NCBI RefSeq assembly: GCF_034190915.1
Contig: NW_026947484.1
Span: 138,482,982-138,546,981 of the forward strand
Reading direction: 5' to 3'
DNA length: 64,000 nt
Origin: Cavia porcellus
Taxonomy: Eukaryota > Chordata > Mammalia > Rodentia > Caviidae
Shown: one piece after another, positions 26,400 to 37,165 of the stretch
Layout of the letters: each line of letters starts with the position of its first letter
Numbering within the stretch: the stretch's first letter is position 1
Translations under genes and position numbers: made by a program
The notes under the pieces: generated by a model
What the model saw: only the letters and a program-made list of their open reading frames with translations
Told to the model about the DNA's origin: nothing
Database searches by the model: none

Positions 26400-26512
26400 A
26401 CCATTATATATAATACTAGGATATTAATTACTGAAATTATTATATATTATATAGAATTATAATATAAAACATTATATATAGAAATATATAATATGTATAA
26501 TATATATATAAA
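26400..26512. repeat. AT-rich low-complexity tract
   Basis: Irregular TATA/ATAT runs over about 110 bp within the antisense L1, next to the MaLR insertion. No promoter meaning is implied. Confidence 0.7.
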
Positions 26513-28295
26513 ATCTTTCAATATTTTTATTGATATTTTACTTGGTTGATCTATCAGTTATTTAGAAAAGTGAATTAACATTTCTCAGTTTGAATGTGGC
26601 GTTATATATAAATTCATTGAGGGTTTATCCTGTTTTGCCTTTTATTTCTTGAAGTTACGCTATTTGGCTCATACAGTTGTGTTATTACATATTCATAATG
26701 ATATGAAACCTACCATTATACTGTAAATCTTTTGCCTCTAAGGTATAATTTTTGTCTTAAATTCTATTATCTGTTATTTATGAAGTTACTCATCCTTTTT
26801 TGCGTAATATTTTCCAGATGTGTATATTTTCACCTTCCTAATTTCAATCTTTTTGCATTTTTAAAATTATGTATACTTATTTCTAATACAACAAGAATTT
26901 GTAAGTAGGTCAGTTTTTTTGTTACTGTGAAATGGTCTTGGAGTTAGCATGTGAGAAACATTATGTACTTTCAGAGCAGCATTCGGATCTGTTAAGATGA
27001 AAGACAAACTCTAATTTTTAACTCAGTCTTGATTTAAGGGAAAGACTATAAATTATTGGCTGGAATGCATTTAGCATGAACTCAGATTCTACATAAACAT
27101 AAAACTTTAAAGAGTAAAAAATGTTGGAGCTCAGTAAAGCCCATATCTAAGTTCTAACTGGAAAAATTCAAGGACATTTTGTTTGTTCTTACATACTAGT
27201 TTTCTTCTGAGAGAAGTTGATATTATCTCCAGGACTTAAAGCCATTCTCTGACTACATAAATTCTTATATGTCCGGTAACAGCAGCCTGTGGACCCTTTT
27301 GAATTAGGTTTTCAATGCTGACATTTCATTTTCACACTCCATGAACTCAGATGTTATACTCTTTCCATATATTCTTTTAAAGGTTACCTTAGAAATTTTG
27401 ATTTAGTTTCATTTTGTCCTTTCCCCAACAAGGTAGTTAGCATATACATAGATGCTGAGGGTTATTTTCCATTTGAGCAATACTGTACTTTGTATACCAT
27501 CTCTTCTTTCATTTTAGCTACTTCCTCTTGTGCAACTTCCCTTTTTTAGTTCAGTTTTTCTAACTTGTTTTTAATAAGAGTATAATTTGTTTTAATAAAA
27601 AAATTGCTTTTTTTTATGAAAAAGGTCTTCATGTTCCTAAGTCCTTGAAAGATAATGATATTTAATATGTAATTTTAAGCTGAAAATCACTTTCTTAGAG
27701 AATATTGAAGAAATTATTCTCTAATTGTTTGGCTTCTACTGTTGACAAATCAGCAATAAATTTGCTGCTCATGTCTTTTTATATGGTTAATATGTTCTCT
27801 CTGTCTTTATAAAAAGGATTCTATCTCTTGTTTTCTGCAGTATTAAGGTATATTTATGAATTTCTTTTATTTATGTTCTTTGGAATCCACTCTGCATCCT
27901 GAATAAATCAGTATTTTAAATAAATTATACAAATTTTCTCAGAAATTATAACTTCAAATATTTTCTATCATCAGCTTTTTTCATACTGTCCTTTCATACT
28001 CCAACATGTATGTCAGGTTTTATTTTATTCTCACTTTGATTACTTCCTTATGATTTCCTTCTCTGTTTCTAGGTGCTGACTTTTTGTAAGTCACACAGTT
28101 TAATCTTCTGCTTCACTAGTTTTCCTGTCTGATCTGCTTAACACAATTTTATTTTTAAAAATTCAGTCTTGTATATCTTTGTGATCCACTTTTGAAATCT
28201 ACCTCATCAGTTTTAAGAGTGTCATATAACTTTATCTATTCATTTCTTACAATACAATTAACATATTTTATATTTTCTCCTGATAATACTGCAAT

Positions 28296-28392
28296 TTATT
28301 TTTTTTTTTATTTTTTATTTTTTGCCATACTGGGGATCGAACTCATGACCTCCTGCTTGCCAGGCAGGCACTTACATCACTCAGCTAAATGC
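28296..28392 (-). mobile_element. ID SINE, antisense, 5'-incomplete
   Basis: T-rich tail, then TTTGCCATACTGGGGATCGAACTCATGACC, TGCTTGCCAGGCAGGCAC and TCACTCAGCTAAATG. The usual CCCCAGCCCC 5' end is absent and the core is more diverged than other copies. It may be an older subfamily or half of an eroded dimer. Confidence 0.78.
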
Positions 28393-29054
28393 TTTAACAA
28401 TTTAAAGCATTAGATTTATCTGACTATGTCTTCGCTATTTTCATTGTTACTCAGAATGGACTCTTTCTTTTATTTGTAGTACCAGGAGTAGTGGTAGTAT
28501 TTTCTGGTAAGTTTATGCTAATGGAACAGTTAAGGCCTGGTTTGAAGGTATCTTTCATAAATATGTGTGTGCCAATTTTTGATTTGACAATTTGTGGATC
28601 AAAATCTACAAATGTTGCAAGAGTAGGCTTGAAGTCTCAGGAAAGATTTATTTTTTAAGCTCTTCCAATGCTCAGACAAGTAAGTTGCTCTGTTGTCACC
28701 CTCTGTGGAATGAGATTTATGCATCTATGCATCCAGTTTCAATGACTCATTAAAGGCTCTCCTTTGGGAATCACACATGCACAGAGGGGTCTGCTGTGGA
28801 TTGCTACGTGGGGAGGCCACAGTGTTGTCTCTGTTTCACTATTCTCCTCATGGATGTTGAAATGGAAGTTCATGCTTCTTTCTCTTTCTATTTTTCTGCA
28901 TTTGCTTTTTGGCCTTTTAGGATTTCTTTTACACTGTTCTCAGTTTAATAGTATATTTAAAATTTTTTTTTGTCAGAATCCTAAGGTATTTTGTAAGAAG
29001 AAGGATTGTTCATTGTATTTACTATGTCATATTATTGGGCACGTAAGTTTTAAA

Positions 29055-29490
29055 ATCAAGTGCTATGGTTTGGATATGGCTTGCTTATAAAAGTTTATGA
29101 ATGCTTTGGTCCCAGTGTCATGATGCTGAACGAATGGTAGAAACTTTGGAGGTGGAGCTAGTAGGAGACAGATCAAACGGGCTCCATGGATTAATGCTGA
29201 TCTCAAGTTTGGGTTGAATCTGAGAGGAATAGGTTAGTTCCTCTGAGAGATGGTTGTTATGAAAGGACAGAGCATAGCATGTTCTCATGTTTTGTCATTC
29301 TCTTGCTTCCTTATGGAAACATGTATCTCTGCTTTTTGGACAGGTTCTAATGAAAGCTAGGCCCTCGTCAGAATGCCAGAACCATGTTTGTTTGGAAGTT
29401 GGACCACCAAAATCATGATTGAATAAATCTCTTTTCTTAAATCATTGCCTAATATCAGGTATCTTGCTGTAACAACACAGAGCACACTAA
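29055..29490 (+). mobile_element. MaLR-like solo LTR
   Basis: Begins CTATGGTTTGGATATGGC, then TTTGGTCCCAGTGTCATGATGCTG, TTGGAGGTGGAGCTAGTAGG, and a 3' end AATAAATCTCTTTTC...TAATATCAGGTATCTTGCTGTAAC. This is a conventional MaLR-type arrangement with an AATAAA signal near the end. Confidence 0.6.
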
Positions 29491-30708
29491 GACGTCTGTT
29501 TTCCAATTTTGTCTATTCTAGATGAGGAAGCTTTAAAAATGAAACAATAAAATTATGGCACTATATGTAAACTCCTTTCTCTTAAATAATCCTTAATTAA
29601 TGCTTAATTAATAATCCTTACAAATAACTCCAATGGCAAGTCCAATGACGAAAGCCTGATAATTTTACTGAAACATTCTCAGTCTACTGTATATTTATAT
29701 ATCTAAGGAAATTGTGTATATTTTAATTTAAACTATTTTACATTCATTATTCTTCAATAAGTTAGGTTTTAATTTTTGCTTTGTATACACTAAAAAATGA
29801 GTCAGTTCTGTCTAATCTTTAAAAAATGTGAATATAAAAGAAAGAACCTAAGTAGGGTGGTAAAAGAGTTAAAAATGTAACAATAGTAATAGTCCCACCC
29901 CAAACCATAGGTAATGTCTTAAAACTAATGACACTAAAAGACTTTGAAAACTTGCATAAGCCAAATGCAACAGAAGGATCTTCCAAGATTGAGAATGAAT
30001 AAATCTTTCCAGTGTGGAATAAAAGTCATTGCAGTCAAAGGTATTACCACATAAGAGAGGAATACTTAGCACACATGTGGAACATAGGAAGTCCTCTCGT
30101 CAAAGGTCACGCATTAATAGGCAGTAAACTCTTCAAGTTACCATGGGAACAGCAGAGATGCAAAATGTATATTGGAATGAAAGATTTCCTCTTTCTACTG
30201 TTTCGTGGCACCTTGTATTGTTCTTGAGAAGTAAATGGTGCACTAAGAAAAAGTAAGGATTCTGGTGGATGGAAAGCCACGAAGCGAGCTGCTGGCAGAG
30301 TGACGATTCTACGTTAGATTTTTAGAGTACTTTTAAGTGGGAAAGATTGGAAAATGCGTTGAAAAACAAGAGAGAAATGTATTTGGGCTTAGATTTTCAG
30401 AACAAAAAGACTACTTATCATAACAAAATGGAGAGATGTATGTCTGGGAAGCTCATGTGGATTTTATTTCAAGAAGAGAAAATCAACTTTGTCTTCATTC
30501 AGAACTCTTTTTACAATTGTCTTTGCAATCTGCTGTTATATTTATTCTTAGTGTGGAATAATAGATGATTTCTATATTTCATCTTCTGTCAAACTTCCTT
30601 AAAAAATATCTGACTTTTTCAAATGTGTTACATTCCCAATATTTACTGAAATGCTGGTGTAAAAGTATTTGCTTGCCAAATGATCTGCTTATAAACCACA
30701 ACTATAAT
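29491..30708. other. Intergenic DNA, unassigned
   Basis: AT-rich. Short open frames at 29869-30072 (minus), 30012-30227 and 30347-30568 (plus) overlap each other and carry no motif. I treat them as chance. Confidence 0.4.
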
Positions 30709-30724
30709 AATAATTTTATATACT

Positions 30725-30827
30725 TGTTTTTGTCTTTTTCTCTTTTTTTATCGGTACCAGGGATTGAACTCACAACCACACACTTGCCAGGCAGACGCTT
30801 ATGCTGCTGAGCTAAATCCCTAGCCCC
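30725..30827 (-). mobile_element. ID SINE, antisense, with TSD
   Basis: Tail complement TTTTTGTCTTTTTCTC and ATCGGTACCAGGGATTGAACTCACAACC, then TTATGCTGCTGAGCTAAATC and CCTAGCCCC. The 13-bp duplication AATAATTTTATAT is at 30709-30721 and 30828-30840. Confidence 0.9.
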
Positions 30828-31009
30828 AATAATTTTATATTCTTAATAAGCTCTTTTTAATAGCTATGAAAAGGAGAAAAGGTAGATATTTTTCATTCAT
30901 TCCAAATTAAAGTTCATAGTGTCCCTACTTTTACATTAAGAGAATGTTCACTTCATGTAGCATTTTAGTTCTTACTGCGACTTCAAATAGACATTTGGCT
31001 GAAAAGATT

Positions 31010-31546
31010 ATACAATAGAGTACTATTCAGCTAGAAAAAGGATAACCTGGAGGCTTTTATAGGTAAATGGATGCAATTTGAGACCATACTCCTAAGCGAA
31101 ACAGATCAGACTTGCATGTGTAGACACCATATCATCTCCCTAAAGTAAGAAATTGAAAAAGTACATAAGATCCAAAAGATACAATAGACATTGTGAAAGG
31201 GTAAGAAACTGCTCAAAGAGAAAGAACAGCTAGAATGGGGGAAAGGAGAAAAGAAGGAAAGGAAAAGCAAAAAAAAAATATGATAGTAAGATAATCGTAC
31301 TGCAAATTATATTAATTCAAGGAAGGGAGCAATTAGTGCTCATATTGTTTCATTAATTTTGCATGACTGTATCTGGTAATCTGAGCAGCTCTTTTGAAGA
31401 TAACAATATGCAATATAACAACCATTGTTAAATTCCTATCATCTTGTCTTGCAATCCTATAACACTACTGTTTTGGATTTTTGTTGTTCTATTTTATTTT
31501 TGTTTGCTTTTTGTTTTTTTCTATGTTTTTTCCTCTTTTAAAAAAA
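31010..31546 (+). mobile_element. Younger L1 3' end (family A)
   Basis: 5'-truncated copy of the same L1 3' end as 11400-11980. Shared landmarks are GAGTACTATTCAGCTA, GAGACCATACTCCTAAGCG, GTGAAAGGGTAAGAAACTGCTCAAAG, a purine-rich tract, CTCTTTTGAAGATAACAATATG and CAACCATTGTTAAATTCCTATC, with a T-rich end and short poly(A). It begins in the last part of ORF2, so no complete ORF is present. Confidence 0.75.
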
Positions 31547-32346
31547 GATGACTTATACTTTACACCCCTGAGTTCTTCTTGATTGGATTTGTATTGAAAT
31601 GTATATGAGTGCTTAAACTTTGCTCTAAAGAAATTAAGAATGCTCAGTTCAGCTAAAATTTCCAAACTAGAGTGACACCACGGTGAAATGAAGATCAACA
31701 TCTCCTCTGTATGCACTGTCACCATGATTCTGATTAAAATCATGATTCTGATACAAGAAGATAGTTTGAAGGATACAGTCACCAAAATGGAGACCAAATT
31801 GCTAGTTATTTCTGCAGCAATTATGAAAAATATAACCATGGTCTGAAAAACAAAAGTAGAATGTTTTGGTAAAATCAATATTATCAGCATTTTGCATGTA
31901 GAAACATCAACTAATGGAATATTAAAGTTCTCATTATTATTCTTATTATTACCCTTAAAATGGATTTCATTAGTAATTTACAGCATGTTTGCATTGACAT
32001 GTAAAACAGTCAGAGCTGTATTCTCTATTATTTCATTGTGGTCATTAATTCCTCTGCTTCATCTCGCATACTACATGGAAATATTCCTTATTCTACCCAT
32101 TTTCTGACCTATCTCCATCTCTTTTTTGGAAACTTTATCTTTTCACTCTCTCTGTGTCAAAAAATGAGAAGGGATGAATATTTTACAAATCTTCTAAGTT
32201 GAAACTGGAATGAATTTCCTTTAGAAACAAAGTTTATATGACAACAAACAAAATGTATAAGCAATATTGAGGTCTGTAAAATGTTCTCCATCCTATGATA
32301 GTAAATGATCAAGGAAAGGATAGGGTGAAACTGTCCCCTGACTCAG
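31547..32346. other. Intergenic DNA, unassigned
   Basis: No recognised repeat. A 133-codon minus-strand open frame (31890-31489) extends into the L1 tail and its sequence is hydrophobic and low-complexity. I do not regard it as a gene. Confidence 0.4.

Positions 32347-32387
<41 letters not shown>
32347..32387. repeat. Poly(A) run, 41 bp
   Basis: Uninterrupted run of A. Such a long pure run suggests a recent retroposon tail or microsatellite expansion, but I cannot identify a body upstream of it. Confidence 0.9.
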
Positions 32388-32389
<2 letters not shown>

Positions 32390-32475
32390 AGATTCTTGCT
32401 GTTCCAAAAATAACTGGGAACGACTTGAGTGGAGAGGAAAAAGCAGCAACAAAACCTCAAGGAGGAAATAAGTAC

Positions 32476-32476
<1 letters not shown>

Positions 32477-32519
<43 letters not shown>
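32477..32519. repeat. (GT)n microsatellite, 43 bp
   Basis: Perfect GT dinucleotide run of about 21 units, 90 bp from the poly(A) run. Confidence 0.95.
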
Positions 32520-32521
<2 letters not shown>

Positions 32522-32569
32522 TGCTGTTAGCTATTTGCTGAGATCAGTAGGATAACACTCAAGAATGTG

Positions 32570-33180
32570 TTAAAATAAAGACAGAGGGACTATAAAATTT
32601 TACATTACAGAATATACGCTAACCCTTCGGCCTGAAATACCAATAGTTTGATCCAAACTCTGTATACAGGCTCAGTCCTGACCCAGGCCAATAGATGGTC
32701 ACTCTTCTGTGTCTAGACTCATTTTACACCCAGCTTCCCATCAAAAACACTTGTCTGGTTGCCTTGTTCTGAGGCCTGCCTGTGCCTATTTCCTAGTGTT
32801 TGGATGTTTGTCTTGTTTCTCTATTCCTGAGTTTTTACACTGTTGAGAAATGAGGCAACTCCTGTTCCCTTGTGATTCACCCCGTCCCTCCTGCCTTCGG
32901 TATGTCTTGCATTTTATACTGGTCTCTCTTACTCCCCTATGCATTGGGATTTTCTCATGAAAGCTAATTCCTGACACTGACATCAGAACTCTTTCATACA
33001 GATTTCTTTTGGGGATACTCCCTGTAACCTATTGTATGAAATGTCTCTGGTTATGTGATCCTACATATATAGCTGAGCTTTTGTTTGGTCACTCCTCAAT
33101 TAAAGATTCTTTAATAAACTGTTATGGTCTATGGCATGGAGTCCCAGTTCCCAAAACTTGGAATTCCTAATTTTTGAAGA
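32570..33180 (+). repeat. Possible solo LTR
   Basis: A 600-bp block of higher G+C. It ends ATATATAGCTGAGCTTTTGTTTGG, then CTCAATTAAAGATTCTTTAATAAACTG, which resembles the R/poly(A) region of retroviral LTRs (TATA-like, then AATAAA-like signals). No target-site duplication or paired LTR was found and the family is unknown. Confidence 0.25.
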
Positions 33181-33767
33181 AAAGATACCGTTTCATCCTT
33201 ATTTTTTACCCTTAGGGCTTATCACATAAAAGGCACTGAGGAAATCTTTGCTGAAGGATAGATTCTACCTGATTTCTAGGCCTTTGTTGTAATCCTGTTC
33301 TATTTTATCTCTTGCTTCCCTTTAGCATATACACTATGCTACCTTTAAACATGTCTTAGCTTTCCCGTCTCCCTCATTCAGAAGGCAGTTTCATGACTTA
33401 TTATTTCCATGTCTTTGCTCACACTGATCCATCATCGAAACGACTCTATCTCTTCTCTATTTCTTGGATCAAAATTAGCCTCTTTTAAGAAATCTTCATT
33501 AACTACTCTAGCAAAGTAACAGCTTCACTTTCCTGTAATTGCATCAGTGTCTCAATTTGGTATTTGTTTAAGGAAATGCTCTTCGAAATGTTGTATTCCT
33601 TCTCTTTTATTTCAGCTGTACCTAGGTTAGTGCTAGGCACACAGCAGAGCTCCAAGCTTACTGTTCAGGGAGCTGGTGTAGGGCTTGGACATAAATGCAA
33701 AAAAAGGCAGTTTTTTCCCATAGTAGACTTTCACGTGCTCTCCAAAGCTCTGGTCTTTAATGTTTGT

Positions 33768-33992
33768 TTTACTTGTATGGTAAGGACTGGAAGATTTGGA
33801 GAGCCCTGTGTTCAAATCCCAGTGCCAGCTGTATGACTTGGACCAAGCCACTTAATTTTTGTTACCCTCAGCTGCCTTATAAATGATAATTAAGTAATAA
33901 TAATTTCCCTAAAGTGTTGTTAGGAGAATGAGATGTGGTAATATATGTGAACAAGAACCTTATAAAGTACTTGGTAAATATTAGTTAGCTTT
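33768..33992 (+). repeat. MIR SINE
   Basis: Sense MIR: GTGTTCAAATCCCAG (B-box), CAGCTGTATGACTTGGACCAAG (core), then GTTAGGAGAATGAGATGTGGTAATATATG and GTACTTGGTAAATATTAG near the LINE-like 3' end. One of the best-preserved MIRs here. Confidence 0.82.
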
Positions 33993-35171
33993 AGACACTC
34001 CATAAGAAAACATGTTTGAATGAATGTGTCATAGAATTACTCATTTCATGTGTGGTATCCAGATGAGGAGGCTCTGAAATTTCTGACAAAATGGTTTGAC
34101 AGAAAACCCACAAAATACCAGCCACTTCATCTGTATTTTCTGTGTTCTTTTTAAAGATCCTTTATAGTGTGATGGTTTTAGAGAGTTTTTTCCTTCATTC
34201 CAATAAACCCAGAAAGAGTTCCTCAGCTATTCCCTCTGTCTTAATATGCATCTAAAATGTAGTTTGCTGCGTATCTCGATTTAGCCCACCTGTGGGTCAC
34301 TTTGCAGGTCTCTCCTAAGTGAGCTTTACACCTGCTAAGAAGAGCGTGTGTGCATCTGTGCTTTATCCTCCCCTCTTTAGTCCTTCGTGGCTGTGCTATG
34401 TAGGTTGATGGGCCGGTTTCCCTGCACTTGTTTTCCAGGGACCTTTCGAGCCTCTTCTTCCAGGCTGCCATTCCTATGCTAGGAATTCCAGATGGGAAGG
34501 GCCCCTATGTTGGTGACACCAACTGCTGAGCTGCAAATGATAACTTATTCTGGAGTGGTGCTGACAGAGGGGAAAGCCTGAGGGTCGTGTGTTCCAAGCA
34601 GCAGGTGGTGACCCTGGTTCAAGGAGAAATACTTGGACAATTTTTGACAACAGCATAAGCCCAGGTTAGGAGGTTTCATCCTCCTCCTCTCATTATTATT
34701 ATCACCAAGAACAAACAGGAACTTGGCAGGAAAGCCCTCGAGGGCAAGCTTCTCTACGTTTCTACTCAGCATCTGGAATAATCAGCTACTGTGATGTTTC
34801 ACTTTTTATTTCCCTTATTTTTAAACTACACTGAAGGGTACGAATGGCTGCTATGTGTAAATTGTTTATATTTTGACTCAATGATTTAAGTTTTGAGTCA
34901 AAAGCAAAAAATGCATTATGTTGTCATTCATCAAAGTACACTTACGGTAGTTTTAAAAACGTAATAGTAAGTAAATTAATTAATAGTGGCATATTGACAT
35001 AAGAATTTATGTCCTTATTAACACGATATTGCAAAGGAATACTATTACATGAAATTGCTCAAAGTATAGTAACTACAAAGAAATAAGTTACTAACATTAT
35101 TTGTGAAGTTTAATCGCAACCTCACATGTGTGCAACACAATGAATCTTATGGGCTAAATAAAAACCCATCC

Positions 35172-35300
35172 TCAAGGCTGCCTAGGTGTCAGTTTCAGTT
35201 CTGCCATAGAATATGTGTGTGCACCTAGGTGCCTTCACATCTCTATGCCTCTTTCCTTATATGTTAAATAGAGATAGTTATTTTGCCAATGCCAGCATTC
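35172..35300 (+). repeat. MIR SINE fragment
   Basis: CAGTTTCAGTTCTGCCATAGAATATGTGTG, then CTATGCCTCTTTCCTTATATGTTAAATAGAGATAG, which follow the MIR core and post-core order in the sense direction. Confidence 0.6.
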
Positions 35301-35939
35301 ATGCTAGACATTAGCTTTTCTTGTAATGATTACATATGAATAGATAAACGTGATAATACTAAATCAATATTATCTCTGAATTGTGTGATTTGAGTTGTTT
35401 AACTTTATTCATTGTGAATATTTATATTTGTAAACCTACAATAGAGCCATAATAATTTAATTCATCACTGAAAGTAACTTAAAGGCAGTTTATTATTAAA
35501 ATATTAAAATGATGAATATTGGTTTTGCTTTCTTTCAAGGAAGATTCTTTAAGACTATGTAAGAAGAGATCTCACAAAAATTAATCTGACACTAAAAAGT
35601 TCTGTTGGATCATTTTTCCAGATCAAATTCTGTTGAATTCTAAATATTTATTTGGAGAAGGCATTACTAAGCTCTTGTTCTTTGGTATTATCAGATTCTA
35701 ACTTTTTTGTTTTTGTTAAATTAATTCTACTGATTTATAAGTATTCAAACAGACAAATGCCAAGAGTGAAGAAGTCTGATGGAAAACTCTGGAAAATCCA
35801 AGAAATGAGCTACTTCTTAATACAGACAAATCCAAGCAGGCTGCATTAAAAGCCACAACAGGATGAGAGCCTCAGAGCCTAAATTAAGGGAAAAAGGAAA
35901 TAAGAGTCAGAACTTACCATCTCTCTAATTCTATTCCAT

Positions 35940-36010
35940 TCTGTTCCTTCTCCTCTTCTCCCTTCTCCTTCCCTTCCTTTCCTTTATCTTTATTTCTTCA
36001 CTTTTTTTAT
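35940..36010. repeat. Pyrimidine-rich tract
   Basis: About 70 bp almost entirely C and T on the plus strand, ending in a T run. Low-complexity sequence. Confidence 0.75.
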
Positions 36011-36420
36011 TCATTCAACAAAGATTTTGGGATCTGTTTTGTTTTTGATATTACAGCAAACTTTGGGAATACAAAATTATGTAAAATATTTTTCATACTT
36101 TTCAAGAATGGAGCGCCTGATGGTGGTGATAACTAACTCAATAGGCAATCACATTATAATGTGGTCAGGGCAAGAGACCCATAATGAAACTGATTTTGCG
36201 ATACAATGGTTGATGGTAAGGCACATGACTAGTGGTTTCACAGGAAAGGAGCCATCGATTGAGCACTGCAGAAATGAAAGGAAGATGAGGATGGGAAGAG
36301 GGAACAACACATGATTGAGACAACAGCTTGAGAAATTGCAAGGAGATTCGTAGTGAGGGGAAATTCGTGTAAATGAAGGTGGTAGGGAACTAGAACATAA
36401 TGGGCTTGGAATGTGGAGTG
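36011..36420 (-). repeat. Probable L2 LINE 3' region, antisense
   Basis: The plus strand begins ATTCATTCAACAAAGATTTTG and continues with GGGAATACAAAATTATG, GGCAATCACATTATAATGTGG and GAAGATGAGGATGGGAAGAGGG. This resembles the complement of the L2 3' end and C-terminal coding region. Much decayed. Confidence 0.45.
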
Positions 36421-36421
36421 T

Positions 36422-36770
36422 AGTGGTTACTATAACAAAATATCTGAGACAATCAGCATATAAGAAAGGACAGTTTATCTTGGCTCCTGGTTCAAACAGT
36501 TTTAGTGCAGATTAGTTGGTTCTGTTGCTCTGGGCAAAGCAGCACTTTGTGCAGGGAGCATACGTTAGAGCAAAGCTCTTCATCTCATGGTGGAGATGCA
36601 GAAGAAAAAGAGTGAAAAGATCGGCTTCCCATAGTTCCCTCGGATTGGGAGGTACTCTGAGAGCAACATAAACGCTCTCCTCGGGTCCACCTCTTAGTTC
36701 CCATTATCTACAATAGTACCATGCTAGGGAACTAGATTTTAACACAAAATACCGGAACCAGACTGCAAAA
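36422..36770 (-). mobile_element. MaLR-like LTR, antisense
   Basis: The plus strand reads GGTTACTATAACAAAATATCTGAG, GGACAGTTTATCTTGGCTCCTGG, TTCTGTTGCTCTGGG and TCATCTCATGGTGGAGATGC. This is the complement of the MaLR LTR 3' half and middle, as in 23748-24080. Confidence 0.58.
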
Positions 36771-36999
36771 ACAAGCATGTATTTCTATTCTGCAAATGTG
36801 GAGTTCCACAGGGAGTTTTTATCCTTGAAATTCACCAAGAGTAACTAATATGGGCATAATCATTTTTTCCTGTTAATTTCTGTGCTTGAATATGTAACAT
36901 TTTTGAGCTTCTTAAACTCACTGTATTAAAACCTGTCTTTCTGGCCACTGTAACAGTGAGAGAATGTACAGATACGGCATGATATGTGGATTAAAAACC

Positions 37000-37165
37000 C
37001 CTTGGCAATCAAAAGGACTGTTGGACTTGCATTAGGTTTGTCACTAAATCTCAGTTCGGCTATTCTTGCCTGTGTGACCTGAACACATCCCTTGATTTCT
37101 CTGGACCTTGTTTTTCCCTTATACAATAATTTAAGGTGAATCTTAAGGATGATGCTTGTTTTAAA
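37000..37165 (+). repeat. MIR SINE fragment
   Basis: TTGGACTTGCATTAGG and TCAGTTCGGCTATTCTTGCCTGTGTGACCTGAACAC give the MIR core. It is followed by TTTCTCTGGACCTTG and TTTTCCCTTATACAATAATTTAAGG. Confidence 0.68.

Larger units (their letters stand above)
25200..28480 (-). mobile_element. Old L1 (L1M-type), antisense, about 3 kb
   Basis: The plus strand is the complement of an old L1 running from the ORF2 reverse-transcriptase region (TTTGTCAATTACATTAGTTTTTCTAATAAC) back through the endonuclease region. Landmarks there are ATTTTTGTCTTAAATTCTATTATCTG and GTTACTCATCCTTTTTTGCG. It continues to ORF1 (ACTTCAAATATTTTCTATCATC, CATACTGTCCTTTCATACTCC). The order is consistent over 3 kb. No frame is intact. 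It is interrupted by two ID SINEs (25369, 28296) and a MaLR LTR (25992). Edges are approximate. Confidence 0.62.

Noticed and set aside
31489..31890. Minus-strand 133-codon open frame
   Set aside because: Runs into an L1 T-rich tail (Lys-rich end). The rest is hydrophobic low-complexity sequence without a start context or homologue I know.
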